Source: Acidobacteriota bacterium
Lineage (GTDB): Bacteria; Acidobacteriota; Terriglobia; Bryobacterales; Bryobacteraceae
Direction: 5' to 3'
NCBI GenBank assembly: GCA_018268875.1
Contig: JAFDVT010000111.1
Location: 1-10,269, forward strand
Length of the DNA: 10,269 nt
Below, in pieces: positions 1 through 7,030 of the stretch; the first letter of the stretch is position 1, and each line of letters opens with the position of its first letter. A program made the translations under genes and the position numbers. Under the pieces are notes generated by a model. It was not told the origin of the DNA. It did not search any database and saw nothing but the letters and a program-made list of their open reading frames with translations.

Positions 1-1
1 G

Positions 2-808
2 ACGCGGGTGGTTTGCGACTGGCACAACATCGAATCGGAACTGATGTCGCGGTATGCGGAGCGGGAATCGAACCTCGCCAAAAAGCTGGTGGCGAAGCGT
101 ACGGCGCAATTGCTGCGGCGAACCGAGATCGAACTGTTGCGGACGTGCCCGGCGCATACGGTGGCGAGCGAACGGGAGCGGGAGGAACTGTTGCGAACGG
201 TTCCGGGGGCGCGGGTGGAGGTGATTCCCAACGGCATCGACGTCGCGCATTTTTCGGTGGCTGGCGGGGACGCTGAGCCGCGGAAGTCGCTGCTGTTTGT
301 GGGTTCGATGGACTATCACGCCAACATCGATGCGGTGCAGTGGTTCGCGGCGGAAGGCTGGGGACCGTTGTCGGCGCGGCATAGCGATATGGAATTTGTG
401 GTGGTGGGGCGGAGTCCGCACGCGTCGGTGCGCGCGCTGGCCGGGGGACGGCTGCGGGTGACGGGTACGGTGGACGATGTGCGGCCGTATTATGGCCAGG
501 CGTTCGCGGTGGCGGTACCGCTGCGGGTGGGAAGCGGCACGAGGCTGAAGATTCTGGAAGCGATGGCGGCGGGCGTGCCGGTGGTGTCGACGCGACTGGG
601 CGCCGAAGGAATCGACGCGGAGCATGGGCGCGACATTCTGATCGCGGATACGCCGGCGGAGATGGTCGACGCGCTGTCGCTGCTGTACCGGGATGCGGAG
701 TTACGCGCGCGCCTGTCGCAAGGGGGCCGGAAGCTGGTGGCCGATCATTACGACTGGCCGGCGATTGGCGCAAAGCTTGTCGCGCTGCACCGGGAAATCG
801 GCGGTTAG
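2..808 (+). CDS. Glycosyltransferase family 4 (GT-B), 5'-truncated by window edge
   Basis: C-terminal 268 codons of a GT-B fold retaining glycosyltransferase that would transfer a sugar from a nucleotide-sugar donor during polysaccharide assembly, probably at the cytoplasmic face of the membrane. The frame is open to the window edge and starts within TRVVCDWHNIESEL, an internal motif of this family, so the GTG at 8 is not the real start and the N-terminal acceptor domain is mostly missing. In visible residues: VIPNGID at about 74-80 opens the C-terminal domain, followed by LFVGSMDYHANIDAVQWF, FVVVGRSP, VTGTVDDVRPYY, then the donor-binding SGTRLKILEAMAAG with Glu186. The first Glu of the classical EX7E motif is replaced by Ser178, which is common in this subgroup. 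Its TAG stop overlaps the stop of the convergent gene. The family is clear; the sugar and linkage cannot be read from sequence. Confidence 0.9.
   Translation, partial: TRVVCDWHNIESELMSRYAERESNLAKKLVAKRTAQLLRRTEIELLRTCPAHTVASEREREELLRTVPGARVEVIPNGIDVAHFSVAGGDAEPRKSLLFVGSMDYHANIDAVQWFAAEGWGPLSARHSDMEFVVVGRSPHASVRALAGGRLRVTGTVDDVRPYYGQAFAVAVPLRVGSGTRLKILEAMAAGVPVVSTRLGAEGIDAEHGRDILIADTPAEMVDALSLLYRDAELRARLSQGGRKLVADHYDWPAIGAKLVALHREIGG
805..808. other. Overlapping stop codons of convergent genes
   Basis: The four bases TTAG hold the TAG stop of the plus-strand glycosyltransferase (806-808) and, on the minus strand, the TAA stop of the other glycosyltransferase (805-807). There is no room for a terminator between them, and I see no hairpin with a T-tract on either side close by, so transcripts from each side should read into the other gene as antisense. 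Confidence 0.9.
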
Positions 809-2022
809 TGCATACCGTCTAACAGGCGTTCCAGCGTGAACGTCTGGCGTTCGCCGTTGAAGCGATCCTCAAAGTCGGCGGACGGCTGGCGAGCCTCGCA
901 CGGCAGGCGCAGGTATTCGTACATCAGCGTGTCCATTGTTTCCGGGGACATTTCCGGGTACATACAGCGGTACTCGATGCCGCTGGTGCTGAGCAGGCGT
1001 TCCACGGGCGACGACGGCGGTACAAAGGCCAGAACGGGGCGGCCAAGCTGAATGTAATCGTAGAGCTTGCCGGGCACCTGTACGGCCGATTGCGGCTGGA
1101 TGAGCCACAAGCCGTTGGACGTGGCGGCGATGCGTTCGGCTTCCTTTTTGGGTACAGGCGTGGTCTGCAGTTCGAGCCAGCCGGCCTCGATGGCGCGATT
1201 GGTGAAGTCCGGGGGCGGAAGGACAGGGCCTTTCATGGCGCCGGTGAGCTGGATGCGAACCTCGCCGGGGGCGATGCGGCCATTGCCGATGAGGCGGCCG
1301 ATGGATTCGAGCAGCGGGGCGACGGTACGGCCGGCGTAGAGTTCGCCGACGTGGCTGTAGAGGCGGTACGGACGGTCCACGGGAAGGGGCGCGGCGACGG
1401 CGCGGTTGTCGGGGTCGAACCCGTTCCAGATGACGTGGATGTGGTCGCGGCGCTTGGGGTACCGGGTTTGCCAGGTGAGGCCAGCCGAATCGGTGTTGGC
1501 GATGATGCGGGTGGCGCTGCGAAACACGATGCGTTCCATGCGGCTGTGCATCCACATGTGAAACGGCTTTTCGCACTTGTCGCTGGGCTTGTCGGGAAAG
1601 GGATCGCGGAAGTCGGCGACCCAGGGCACGCGTTCCATACGCGATAGACGCATGCTGGCGAGCAGGACGCCGAGCGGCGGGTACGTCGACACCAGAGATA
1701 CGCGCGCGCCTGGATGTTGGCGGATAATTTCGCTGCCTTTGGCGGCGGCGGCGTGGCTCCAGGCAACGCCGGTTACGCCGGGCATGATGAACTTGCGGAC
1801 GGCGCGTTCCACCTGCCAACCGGTGCCTTTGCCGGACTGCCCTTCGTCAGGAACGTAATGGACGCGGTCGCCGAGGCGGCCGTCCTGCTCCGCGGCGGTG
1901 ATGACGTGGCAGGCGTAGTTGTGCTTGTTCAGGTACTTGAAGAAGCGGTACGGCCGGGCGCCGCCGACCGCGTTTTCCGGAGGAAAGTGGAAGGCGAACA
2001 GGATGACCAGATGGTCGCTCAT
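805..2022 (-). CDS. Glycosyltransferase, GT4-like (GT-B fold)
   Basis: A 405-residue protein of normal length for a GT-B glycosyltransferase. The N-terminus reads VILFAFHFPPENAVGGARPYR (about 6-26), the usual first strand and glycine-rich acceptor-domain loop. PWVADFRDPF lies at 133-142, IWNGFD at 198-203 starts the donor domain, SHVGELYAGRTVAPLL is at 223-238, and VPGKLYDYIQLGRPVLAF at 316-333 is the C-terminal nucleotide-sugar-binding segment. An in-frame ATG 24 codons upstream (2094) exists, but that extension is Arg/Pro-rich and lies inside the upstream gene. The ATG at 2022 gives the proper N-terminus and forms an ATGA overlap with the epimerase stop, which suggests translational coupling; no good Shine-Dalgarno is seen. 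It is the last gene of the minus-strand run. Donor and acceptor sugars are unknown; ManNAc or a derivative is possible given the neighbour. Confidence 0.88.
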   Translation of the reverse strand: MSDHLVILFAFHFPPENAVGGARPYRFFKYLNKHNYACHVITAAEQDGRLGDRVHYVPDEGQSGKGTGWQVERAVRKFIMPGVTGVAWSHAAAAKGSEIIRQHPGARVSLVSTYPPLGVLLASMRLSRMERVPWVADFRDPFPDKPSDKCEKPFHMWMHSRMERIVFRSATRIIANTDSAGLTWQTRYPKRRDHIHVIWNGFDPDNRAVAAPLPVDRPYRLYSHVGELYAGRTVAPLLESIGRLIGNGRIAPGEVRIQLTGAMKGPVLPPPDFTNRAIEAGWLELQTTPVPKKEAERIAATSNGLWLIQPQSAVQVPGKLYDYIQLGRPVLAFVPPSSPVERLLSTSGIEYRCMYPEMSPETMDTLMYEYLRLPCEARQPSADFEDRFNGERQTFTLERLLDGMH

Positions 2023-3128
2023 CCCTGAGCAGCGCCTTCGACGAAGTGGCGGCGGAGCACGGCATGGCAGCGTTCGCCGGCCTTGCCGTCCCAAAGCGGC
2101 GGTTCCTGGCCCTTTTTGGGGTTGGCGCGATGTTCGGCCCAGGCCTTGAGGATGGACTCGCGGGAGGTGCCGGCCAGGCGGTTGGTGCCGGCGTCGATGG
2201 TGACCGGGCGCTCGGTGTTGTCGCGCAGGGTGAGGCAGGGGACGCCGAGAACGGTGGTTTCTTCCTGGATGCCGCCGGAATCGGTGAGCACGACGCGGCT
2301 GCCGGCCTGCATGGCGAGAAATTCGATGTAGCCGAGCGGTTCCAGGATGTGGATGCGTTCGGAGAGCGGGAGGCGCGCGACGGTGGAACGGGTGCGCGGG
2401 TGCATCGGCCAGTACAGCGGGAGTTCCTGGGCGATTTCAGAGAGCGCGGACAGGATTTTGCCGAGCTGTTCGGGGTCGTCGACGTTGGCCGGACGGTGGA
2501 GCGTCACGAGGCCGTAGGCGGCGCCGGGTTCGATCCCAAGGCGGGCCTGGACGCCGGATTTCAGGGCTTGGTCGCGATGGCGGCGCAGCGTGTCGATCAT
2601 GAGGTTGCCGACCAGGTGGATACGCGATTCGGCGACGCCCTCGCGAAGAAGGTTCGCACGGCCGCTTTCTTCGGTGACGAGCAAAAGGTCCGAAATCGAA
2701 TCCGTAACGATGCGGTTGATTTCTTCGGGCATCGTGCGGTCGAAGCTGCGGAGGCCGGCTTCGATATGGATGACGTCGATGCCGAGCTTTTTGGCGACCA
2801 GGGCGCCGGCGACGGTGGAGTTCACGTCGCCTACGATGATGAGTCCAGCGGGCTTGCTTTCGAGCAGGACGGGTTCCAGCCGCTTCATGATCTCGGCGGT
2901 TTGGGCGGCGTGGCTGCCGGAGCCGACTTCGAGGTGGTAGTCCGGTTCGGCGATGCCGAGGTCCTGGAAGAACTGGCCCGACATGTTGTGGTCGTAATGC
3001 TGCCCGGTGTGGATGAGGATGGGCTTGATGGCCGGGTCCGCGGACAGGGCGTGCATCAGCGGAGCGACCTTCATAAAGTTGGGGCGGGCTCCGGCGATGA
3101 TGGCGAGTGAAGTGGGCGCAGTTTCCAT
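2019..3128 (-). CDS. wecB: UDP-N-acetylglucosamine 2-epimerase (non-hydrolysing)
   Basis: Converts UDP-GlcNAc to UDP-ManNAc in the cytoplasm, supplying a donor for ManNAc- or ManNAcA-containing polysaccharides. The 369-residue length is typical. GARPNFMKVAPL at 13-24 is the N-terminal nucleotide-sugar motif (GTRPE-type in other members). IIVGDVNST at 97-105 carries Asp101, HIEAGLRS at 121-128 carries Glu123, PEEINR at 134-139 carries Glu135 and LHRPANVDD at 210-218 carries His211. By alignment from memory these match Asp95, Glu117, Glu131 and His213 of E. coli WecB. LTDSGGIQEE at 281-290 binds the UDP phosphates. All expected catalytic residues are present. It starts 57 bp after the ligase-like gene and overlaps the next glycosyltransferase by ATGA. 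The Shine-Dalgarno before ATG is weak. No UDP-ManNAc dehydrogenase (wecC) is in the window, so whether ManNAc or ManNAcA is the end product is open. Confidence 0.95.
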   Translation of the reverse strand: METAPTSLAIIAGARPNFMKVAPLMHALSADPAIKPILIHTGQHYDHNMSGQFFQDLGIAEPDYHLEVGSGSHAAQTAEIMKRLEPVLLESKPAGLIIVGDVNSTVAGALVAKKLGIDVIHIEAGLRSFDRTMPEEINRIVTDSISDLLLVTEESGRANLLREGVAESRIHLVGNLMIDTLRRHRDQALKSGVQARLGIEPGAAYGLVTLHRPANVDDPEQLGKILSALSEIAQELPLYWPMHPRTRSTVARLPLSERIHILEPLGYIEFLAMQAGSRVVLTDSGGIQEETTVLGVPCLTLRDNTERPVTIDAGTNRLAGTSRESILKAWAEHRANPKKGQEPPLWDGKAGERCHAVLRRHFVEGAAQG

Positions 3129-3185
3129 GGCTACTGTAGTTTGCGGATTGGGCTTGATGAGCGGGCCGAAAAAGATCCAGGTGGT

Positions 3186-4709
3186 TTAGCGGAGCCGCGG
3201 CCGGAGAGGCGGCATAGAGGCTATGGCGGGCAGTTGCGGGGTTTGCGTGGATGCTGCCGCCGCCGCGTCGCGCGCCTTTTGCATGAGTTTCCGGCTTTCG
3301 TGTTCGAGCGACCGGTAAAGCACGACGGCAATGGCCGTCAACGCGGGGAAATAGAACCGGTAGGCGAGCGAAAGGAAGAAGGCGGCGGAGCCGAAGCCGA
3401 CCAGCGAAACCATGAGGCAACTGCTGGCGAGCATGGCGCGGTCCCGAATCATTCCTGGCGGGAACTGGGTGGCGAGCTTATAAATACGCCGCAACAAAAA
3501 GTACGTCGAGAAGATGGCCGAAAGATAGACGATGGCCGCCACGATGCCCACTTCGCTCGAAATCTGCGTATAGGAATTGTGGGTGTCGTGCCAGGCGCCT
3601 TTGACGCCGTTGCGGCGCATCATGTCGTTGCTTTCGTAGTTGGCGAACTCGCCGGGTCCGACGCCGAAGATCGGATGTTCCATCGTCAGCGTGAGGCTGC
3701 GCATCAGCAGGTAGGTACGCGATTCGCGGGAGGTGGCGGCGTTGCTGCTGAGGGTGCGCTCTTCCTCGGAGTCGGCAAAGAGGGACATCAGACGGTCGCT
3801 CACCTGGCCGGGGAGCATGGTCAACATCAGGGTTACCAGAACGCCGCCACCCACCAGCAATATGATTTTTTGACTCATCTTGCTGCGGAAGAAGGCGAAT
3901 ATGGTGGTAACGATGATGGCGATAAGGGCGCCGCGGGAGCCGGAAGCGAGGATACGGTAGAGGGCCAGGACCATCAGGACCGCCATGCCGATACGGAGGC
4001 CGAAGTTGCGCTTGGACAGGACAAACAAGGCCATGAACGGCAGGATGAAGATCAGGTGGGCGGCAAAGTCGTTGGGGTCCGACATGGTGCCGAAGCTGAC
4101 TTCGGTACGGCCGCCGCCGAAGGCCAGTTCCGACGCGTAGATGGTGCCGAGGATACTGCTAATGCCGCCTGCTACGGCGAGCGTCACGACGATTTTCCAG
4201 AGTTCCTGGAAAGTCCAACTGAGTCCGACGACGAGCGGTAGAACCAGAAATTCCGTACGGATGTAGGTCGATACCAGGGAGGCGGAGCCGCCGCGCCAGG
4301 AACTGAAGGGGACGGCGATGATCAACAGTACGAGGAACGCCAGCCAGTACTTGGTGGTGCGGCTGTCAAACATGCGCTGTACGCCGCCGCTGAGCAGGAG
4401 GCAGACGATCGCCGGCGGGCCGACCAGGAACAGAATGTAGGTATTGAAGCCCAGCTTGGTGGCGGCGAGTTCGTGCAGCGCGGTGATGCGCAGGAACAGG
4501 AAGGCGAGCGTCAGCAAAAAGCCGGCCCGGCGCATCCAATTGGTATTGACGATTTCCCAGGCGGCCTCGGCGACGTTGGCGGCGGCGGGGCGGTTGGCGT
4601 TGTTACCGGACGGGGTTTCGTCCCGGAGAGGGTTGGAAGGGCTCGGCTGTGACGGGGTAAAGGGACGGGGCCGCCGCGGCAAAACAACATTCCCTTGTCG
4701 TGAATTCAT
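3186..4709 (-). CDS. O-antigen ligase / Wzy-type polymerase-like membrane protein
   Basis: A 507-residue inner-membrane protein with about 12 predicted membrane segments (roughly 61-77, 90-108, 120-137, 147-165, 172-190, 213-232, 238-253, 259-275, 281-298, 383-406, 425-448, 452-466). Between the ninth and tenth lies a long periplasmic loop of about 85 residues. Family marks of the Wzy_C / O-antigen ligase superfamily are SGSRGALIA (256-264, Arg259), HPIFGVGPGEFANY (345-358) in the loop, and HDTHNSYTQISSEVG (374-388), whose His377 matches the conserved loop histidine. It probably polymerises repeat units or transfers a finished chain from undecaprenyl diphosphate; sequence alone does not separate polymerase from ligase. 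The first 55 residues are hydrophilic and rich in Pro, Asn and Arg, and the last 40 are Ala/Pro-rich, both presumably cytoplasmic. ATG at 4709 is the only plausible start. First gene of the minus-strand run. Confidence 0.87.
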   Translation of the reverse strand: MNSRQGNVVLPRRPRPFTPSQPSPSNPLRDETPSGNNANRPAAANVAEAAWEIVNTNWMRRAGFLLTLAFLFLRITALHELAATKLGFNTYILFLVGPPAIVCLLLSGGVQRMFDSRTTKYWLAFLVLLIIAVPFSSWRGGSASLVSTYIRTEFLVLPLVVGLSWTFQELWKIVVTLAVAGGISSILGTIYASELAFGGGRTEVSFGTMSDPNDFAAHLIFILPFMALFVLSKRNFGLRIGMAVLMVLALYRILASGSRGALIAIIVTTIFAFFRSKMSQKIILLVGGGVLVTLMLTMLPGQVSDRLMSLFADSEEERTLSSNAATSRESRTYLLMRSLTLTMEHPIFGVGPGEFANYESNDMMRRNGVKGAWHDTHNSYTQISSEVGIVAAIVYLSAIFSTYFLLRRIYKLATQFPPGMIRDRAMLASSCLMVSLVGFGSAAFFLSLAYRFYFPALTAIAVVLYRSLEHESRKLMQKARDAAAAASTQTPQLPAIASMPPLRPRLR

Positions 4710-4818
4710 GCCCTGTACCCCAAACCTAACATGAACTTAGACGATAAGACAATGAACAGAAAGGCCCGGTTTTGCTGATACTGTGGAACCAGGGCACTCT
4801 TTCTCTGATATCACGCCG
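4710..4818. promoter_or_regulatory. Divergent intergenic region with weak promoter candidate
   Basis: This 109-bp gap separates the minus-strand run from the deacetylase gene and must hold or lie near their start signals. On the plus strand TGAACA (4753-4758), an 18-bp spacer and GATACT (4777-4782) each match the sigma-70 hexamers at four of six positions. If used, transcription would begin near 4789, after the GTG at 4783, favouring the ATG at 4819 as start of the deacetylase. No convincing minus-strand promoter was found. The region is noticeably more AT-rich than the flanking genes. Confidence 0.3.
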
Positions 4819-5829
4819 ATGTGGAAAAAAGCAGCGAAGACCGTGGGACTGTCCGCCCTCCGAGGCGCCGGTTTGTTTCAGATGGCCGGCCGAAGCGACA
4901 GGCGCCGCAATCGTCTCTTAATCCTTTGTTATCACGGTCTTTCGCTCCGCGACGAGCATGAATGGCTGGGCGGATTGTTCATTCCGCCGGCCCTGTTCCG
5001 GGAACGCATGGCGCTGTTGCGGCGTGCTTCGGCGAACGTGCTGCCGCTCGGCGAAGCGCTCCAGCGGTTGCGCGACGGGAGCTTGCCGGAACGTAGCGTC
5101 GCCATCACCTTCGACGACGGGTTTTACGATTTTCATGTCCACGCCGTGCCGGTTTTGCGGGAGTTCGGCTTTCCGGCAACGCTGTATTTGACGACTCATT
5201 ACTGCCAGTACCGGTTGCCGATTGTGAATCTGGCGATCGAGTACGTACTGTGGAAGTCCGGACGGGAAACGGTGGGTCCGCTGCCGGAACTCGGGATCGA
5301 GTCCGAGGTGGCGGTGACGACGTACGACGGGCGTCAGGTGGTGAAGCAGGCGATGTTGCGGTTCAGCGAACAGCACGGGATCGACACAGTGGGCCGTAAC
5401 GACCTGGTGGCAAAGCTGGCCGAGGCGGTTGGGGTGGAGTACCAGCCGATTGTCGACAGCCGGATTCTGCAGATCATGAACCCGGAGGAAGTGGCGGCAA
5501 CGGCGGCGACGGCGGGAATCGACATCGAGCTGCATACGCACCGGCACCGGACGCCGCGGAATCACGAGCTGTTTTTGCGCGAGATTCGGGATAACGCGGC
5601 GGCAATTACGGAAATGACGGGGCGCAAGCCGACGCATTTCTGTTACCCGAGCGGCGATTACGCGGCGGAGTTCCTGCCGTGGCTGCGGGAATGCGGCGTG
5701 GAAAGCGCGACGACCTGCGAACTGGCGCTGGCGCGTCCGGGGTCGGACCCGCTACTGCTGCCGCGGCTTCTGGACGATTGCAATGTCACGGGGCTGGACT
5801 TTGAAAGCTATCTGTACGGCGTCCGGTAA
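4819..5829 (+). CDS. Polysaccharide deacetylase (NodB homology, CE4)
   Basis: Metal-dependent hydrolase that would remove N- or O-acetyl groups from the polysaccharide, or from GlcNAc/ManNAc residues in it. From the ATG at 4819 the protein has 336 residues. ILCYHG at 35-40 is the usual N-terminal strand. ITFDDGF at 96-102 gives the catalytic base Asp99 and metal ligand Asp100. IELHTHRH at 236-243 gives the HTxxH metal ligands His239 and His243, and FCYPSGDY at 274-281 is the third motif. A stretch of about 100 residues between motifs 1 and 2 (about 130-230) is longer than in minimal NodB domains. No clear signal peptide is seen, so it may act in the cytoplasm or be membrane-associated. A GTG at 4783 would add 12 residues; I prefer the ATG because the basic start MWKKAAK looks natural and the weak promoter would leave the GTG untranscribed. 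Neither start has a good ribosome-binding site. Confidence 0.9.
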   Translation: MWKKAAKTVGLSALRGAGLFQMAGRSDRRRNRLLILCYHGLSLRDEHEWLGGLFIPPALFRERMALLRRASANVLPLGEALQRLRDGSLPERSVAITFDDGFYDFHVHAVPVLREFGFPATLYLTTHYCQYRLPIVNLAIEYVLWKSGRETVGPLPELGIESEVAVTTYDGRQVVKQAMLRFSEQHGIDTVGRNDLVAKLAEAVGVEYQPIVDSRILQIMNPEEVAATAATAGIDIELHTHRHRTPRNHELFLREIRDNAAAITEMTGRKPTHFCYPSGDYAAEFLPWLRECGVESATTCELALARPGSDPLLLPRLLDDCNVTGLDFESYLYGVR

Positions 5830-5848
5830 CCCTGGCAGGTTTTATTCG

Positions 5849-5876
5849 TTGACAGGTTTGCGCAGGCTCTTAAAAT
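5849..5876 (+). promoter_or_regulatory. Sigma-70-type promoter TTGACA-N16-TAAAAT
   Basis: TTGACA (5849-5854) is a perfect -35 hexamer. TAAAAT (5871-5876), after a 16-bp spacer, matches the -10 consensus at five of six positions. It sits 19 bp beyond the deacetylase stop, and transcription would begin near 5883, about 80 nt before the ATG at 5963. It is the best promoter-like sequence I found in the non-coding parts of the window and would drive the three-gene plus-strand operon. Confidence 0.6.
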
Positions 5877-5901
5877 GAACATGTTTCAGGGATTTCCGGG
5901 T

Positions 5902-5955
5902 CTTTCTTCGGCCATGCGCGGCGGCAACCGCTGCGATTGTGCCGGCCGGAGGAAG
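5902..5955 (+). promoter_or_regulatory. 5' leader stem-loop covering the ribosome-binding site
   Basis: In the RNA, 5902-5913 can pair with 5944-5955 in an unbroken 12-bp stem: ten Watson-Crick pairs and two G-U pairs (5905-5952 and 5908-5949). The 3' arm contains the GGAGG ribosome-binding site. Inside the loop, 5917-5924 pairs with 5928-5935 in a second hairpin of 8 bp with a CAA loop and one G-U pair (5920-5932). There is no U-tract, so it is not a terminator. The layout suggests translational control by hiding the ribosome-binding site, as in RNA thermometers or protein-bound leaders. The pairing is seen in the sequence; the regulation is inference. Confidence 0.45.
5948..5952 (+). promoter_or_regulatory. 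Ribosome-binding site deciding the start at 5963
   Basis: GGAGG lies 10 nt before the ATG at 5963 and fixes that ATG as the start of the secreted 355-aa protein. The in-frame GTG at 5939, eight codons upstream, would lie before this site and would put eight extra residues in front of the signal peptide. Confidence 0.7.
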
Positions 5956-5962
5956 TTCATTC

Positions 5963-7030
5963 ATGTCCATAGGATTCTTTGCAGCCGTGGTGGCTTTGGC
6001 GTCTGTGTTTGCTTCATTGTGCGCCGGGCAGACCGTTAATCGAGTGGACCTCGGCCGCCAAGGGAAAAATCCCGACTTCTCAACCATGCAGCATACCCGC
6101 CCCATTCAGACCGGCATCGACCTGCCGGCGACTTGCCAGGCCGGTGAAATGTTCTTCAAATCGAACGCCACGACGCCGGGCGGTATTTTGTACGGCTGCC
6201 AGAGCGCCAATACGTGGAGCCGGCTGGGCATCGGGGAATGTTCGATTCTGGACGGCAATCTGCAGTGTCCGGGCGATATCTGGTCGGGTTCGAACGGTCC
6301 GGCGCCGGGCGAGATCGAATTGTTTGAAGACCAGACGCTGGGTGTCGATTATGTTTCGATCAAGGCGCCGGATTCGGTGAGCAGTCCGTACCGGCTGGAG
6401 TTGCCGGGCAACCCGCCGGCCGATCAACTGTTGATGTTCGGCACGCCGGTTGGCGGCATTGCCACGGGGTCGTGGATCGCGCGGCCGACCAAGGTGGCCG
6501 ACTCGGTGTTCCATCCGGCGGCACATCGCAACGGCAGCGCCTGGGTGCTGGGAACGAACTGGAGTTTGCCGGATACGAACGCGCCGACGGTGACGGGAAC
6601 CGGAACGGGAACGTACCGAAGCGGGTTCCTGCAATTTGCCGCCGGGAGCAAGCAATCGGCGCTGTTGCAGACGACGCTGCCGGCGCAATGGAACGCGGGT
6701 ACGGTATCGGCGAGCCTCGTATGGATGGTGAATAACGGGGTAACGGGCGGTACTGTGAAATGGGAGGCGGCGGCGGTATGCATCCCCGATGGGGGCAGTT
6801 TGTCGGCCCCGGTGTTTCCCACGGCGCAGGCGGTAACCGTGACGGTTCCGTTTCCCGCCGATACGACAGCAAAGCGCATCACCACAACGATTGGACCTCT
6901 TACGCTTACCGGATGCCAACCCAACGACCTGCTTTATCTTCTTGTCGACCGCGATGGCGCGACGGATACGAATACGACGGCCGGCAATCTCTTTGGAGTG
7001 CAGCTGGCGGTCGAAAGGGTGATCCAATGA
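5963..7030 (+). CDS. Secreted hypothetical protein with tail-fibre-like modules
   Basis: A 355-residue exported protein of unknown function. Residues 1-22 form a signal peptide with a hydrophobic stretch GFFAAVVALASVFASL; cleavage is likely near Ala-Gly-Gln 21-23. Residues 53-89 (DLPATCQAG...LYGCQSANTWSRLG) and 128-160 (VDYVSIKAP...YRLELPGNPPADQLLMF) resemble repeat-like phrases I know from phage tail-fibre-type and acidobacterial surface proteins. A Thr-Gly linker (TGTGTGT, 211-217) leads to a C-terminal domain of about 135 residues, predicted all-beta, with LQTTLPAQWNAG, TVSASLVWM and TVKWEAAAV. Six Cys residues remain in the mature protein (58, 79, 93, 102, 273, 318). No catalytic motif or anchor is seen. 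It is preceded by a promoter and structured leader, and its TGA overlaps the next ATG (ATGA), so the two secreted proteins are probably made together. A structural or adhesive role is inference from composition and context. Confidence 0.8.
   Translation: MSIGFFAAVVALASVFASLCAGQTVNRVDLGRQGKNPDFSTMQHTRPIQTGIDLPATCQAGEMFFKSNATTPGGILYGCQSANTWSRLGIGECSILDGNLQCPGDIWSGSNGPAPGEIELFEDQTLGVDYVSIKAPDSVSSPYRLELPGNPPADQLLMFGTPVGGIATGSWIARPTKVADSVFHPAAHRNGSAWVLGTNWSLPDTNAPTVTGTGTGTYRSGFLQFAAGSKQSALLQTTLPAQWNAGTVSASLVWMVNNGVTGGTVKWEAAAVCIPDGGSLSAPVFPTAQAVTVTVPFPADTTAKRITTTIGPLTLTGCQPNDLLYLLVDRDGATDTNTTAGNLFGVQLAVERVIQ

Noticed and set aside
2046..3110. Plus-strand open frame of 354 codons
   Set aside because: It lies entirely antisense to the well-supported epimerase gene; its Gly/Ala/Val/Asp-rich translation has no family motif and reflects GC-rich codon use.
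3129..3185. Internal promoter or terminator between the ligase-like gene and wecB
   Set aside because: No hexamer pair with correct spacing and no hairpin with a T-tract was found on the minus strand in these 57 bp.
3141..4241. Plus-strand open frame of 366 codons
   Set aside because: It is antisense to the ligase-like gene, low-complexity (His, Gln, Gly, Glu), and has no start signals or recognisable motif.
4763..4775. Possible sigma-54 promoter (GG...GC) before the deacetylase gene
   Set aside because: The GG and GC elements are 9 nt apart instead of the strict 10, so it is unlikely to work.
5833..5848. TGGCAGG sequence as a sigma-54 -24 element
   Set aside because: The -12 position reads TC rather than GC at the required spacing; the adjacent TTGACA/TAAAAT pair is a much better promoter.
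5875..6039. Small plus-strand frame of 54 codons from ATG 5875, overlapping the secreted 355-aa gene
   Set aside because: Its ATG lies in the -10 region before the predicted transcription start, has no ribosome-binding site, and the product looks like an out-of-frame translation.
6760..7026. N-terminal extension of the large secreted protein by 89 codons
   Set aside because: It overlaps the upstream gene out of frame and would place the signal peptide inside the protein; the ATG at 7027 with ATGA overlap is far better.
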